The translations under genes and the position numbers were made by a program. A stretch of DNA of 6,010 nt from Acidobacteriaceae bacterium (lineage in GTDB: Bacteria; Acidobacteriota; Terriglobia; Terriglobales; Acidobacteriaceae), in the NCBI GenBank assembly GCA_003165095.1, contig PLSH01000066.1, positions 60,505 through 66,514 on the forward strand, in the 5' to 3' direction. A model generated the notes under the pieces. The model searched no databases. It saw only the letters and a list, made by a program, of their open reading frames with translations, and was not told the DNA's origin. Positions 5,989-6,010 of this stretch are shown here, in pieces (the first letter of the stretch is position 1; each line of letters starts with the position of its first letter).

Positions 5989-6010
5989 TATTCCCTATTC
6001 CCTATTCCCT
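5989..6010 (-). repeat. Right heptamer array, inverted (3 units, reaches window edge)
   Basis: There are three perfect TATTCCC units plus a final T, the reverse complement of the AGGGAAT unit. The array reaches the last base of the window, so its true copy number and outer boundary cannot be seen. Confidence 0.9.

Larger units (their letters stand above)
5857..6010. mobile_element. Candidate short element bounded by inverted heptamer arrays (right end possibly cut by window edge)
   Basis: About 110 bp (5879-5988) lie between two near-identical 22-bp arrays in inverted orientation, the layout of a miniature inverted-repeat or REP/BIME-like element. The interior has no credible gene. It carries a 5-bp GC stem, CCGGG (5885-5889) with CCCGG (5900-5904), followed by a T-rich stretch (5909-5915). 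It also has the palindromes TTTCGAAA (5913-5920) and ATGCAT (5920-5925). A further stem pairs AGCGTTTG (5939-5946) with CAAATGCT (5961-5968), with one G-T pair. A 7-bp direct repeat, CTCGCAC, occurs at 5948 and 5967. There is no transposase and no visible target duplication. The alternative is two independent low-complexity arrays facing each other at gene ends. Confidence 0.35.

Noticed and set aside
5857..6010. CRISPR array
   Set aside because: The repeats are 7 bp, directly adjacent within each array and inverted between arrays, with no regularly sized spacers.

Overview
The window comes from a GC-rich Gram-negative-type bacterium. The genes point to an outer-membrane or periplasm-containing cell: an RND metal pump, a MacB/FtsX-fold ABC system and an exported GDSL esterase. 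The CzcA sequence style and the AGGGAAT heptamer repeats made me think of Acidobacteriota. That is an impression from the sequence, not a demonstrated assignment.

Layout. Positions 1-1782 (+) hold the C-terminal part of a CzcA/CusA-family heavy-metal RND pump whose beginning lies outside the window. It converges on a minus-strand pair: an 863-residue FtsX-type permease (1868-4459, YbbP-like) and its ATPase (4452-5183, YbbA-like). These two overlap by 8 bp and form an operon. Across a 52-bp divergent spacer lies tesA (5236-5865, +), a secreted SGNH/GDSL esterase. The tesA / ybbA-ybbP arrangement, with tesA divergent from the two transporter genes, is the same as in Escherichia coli. The three proteins probably act together: an ATPase-driven permease that acts on hydrophobic molecules at the inner membrane, and a periplasmic lipase/thioesterase that hydrolyses them.

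The small non-coding stretches are the least ordinary parts. The 85-bp spacer between czcA and ybbP carries, on the minus strand, a 26-codon remnant that reads like the first residues of a P-loop kinase-like ATPase (MRLIFIYGLPGTGK...). It ends where czcA begins, so it looks like a rearrangement scar. After tesA, a 22-bp array of AGGGAAT heptamers supplies the tesA stop codon. It is mirrored about 110 bp later by an inverted array of the same heptamer that runs into the window edge. Together they form a candidate short terminal-inverted-repeat element with internal hairpins. No rRNA, tRNA, CRISPR array or transposase gene was seen.
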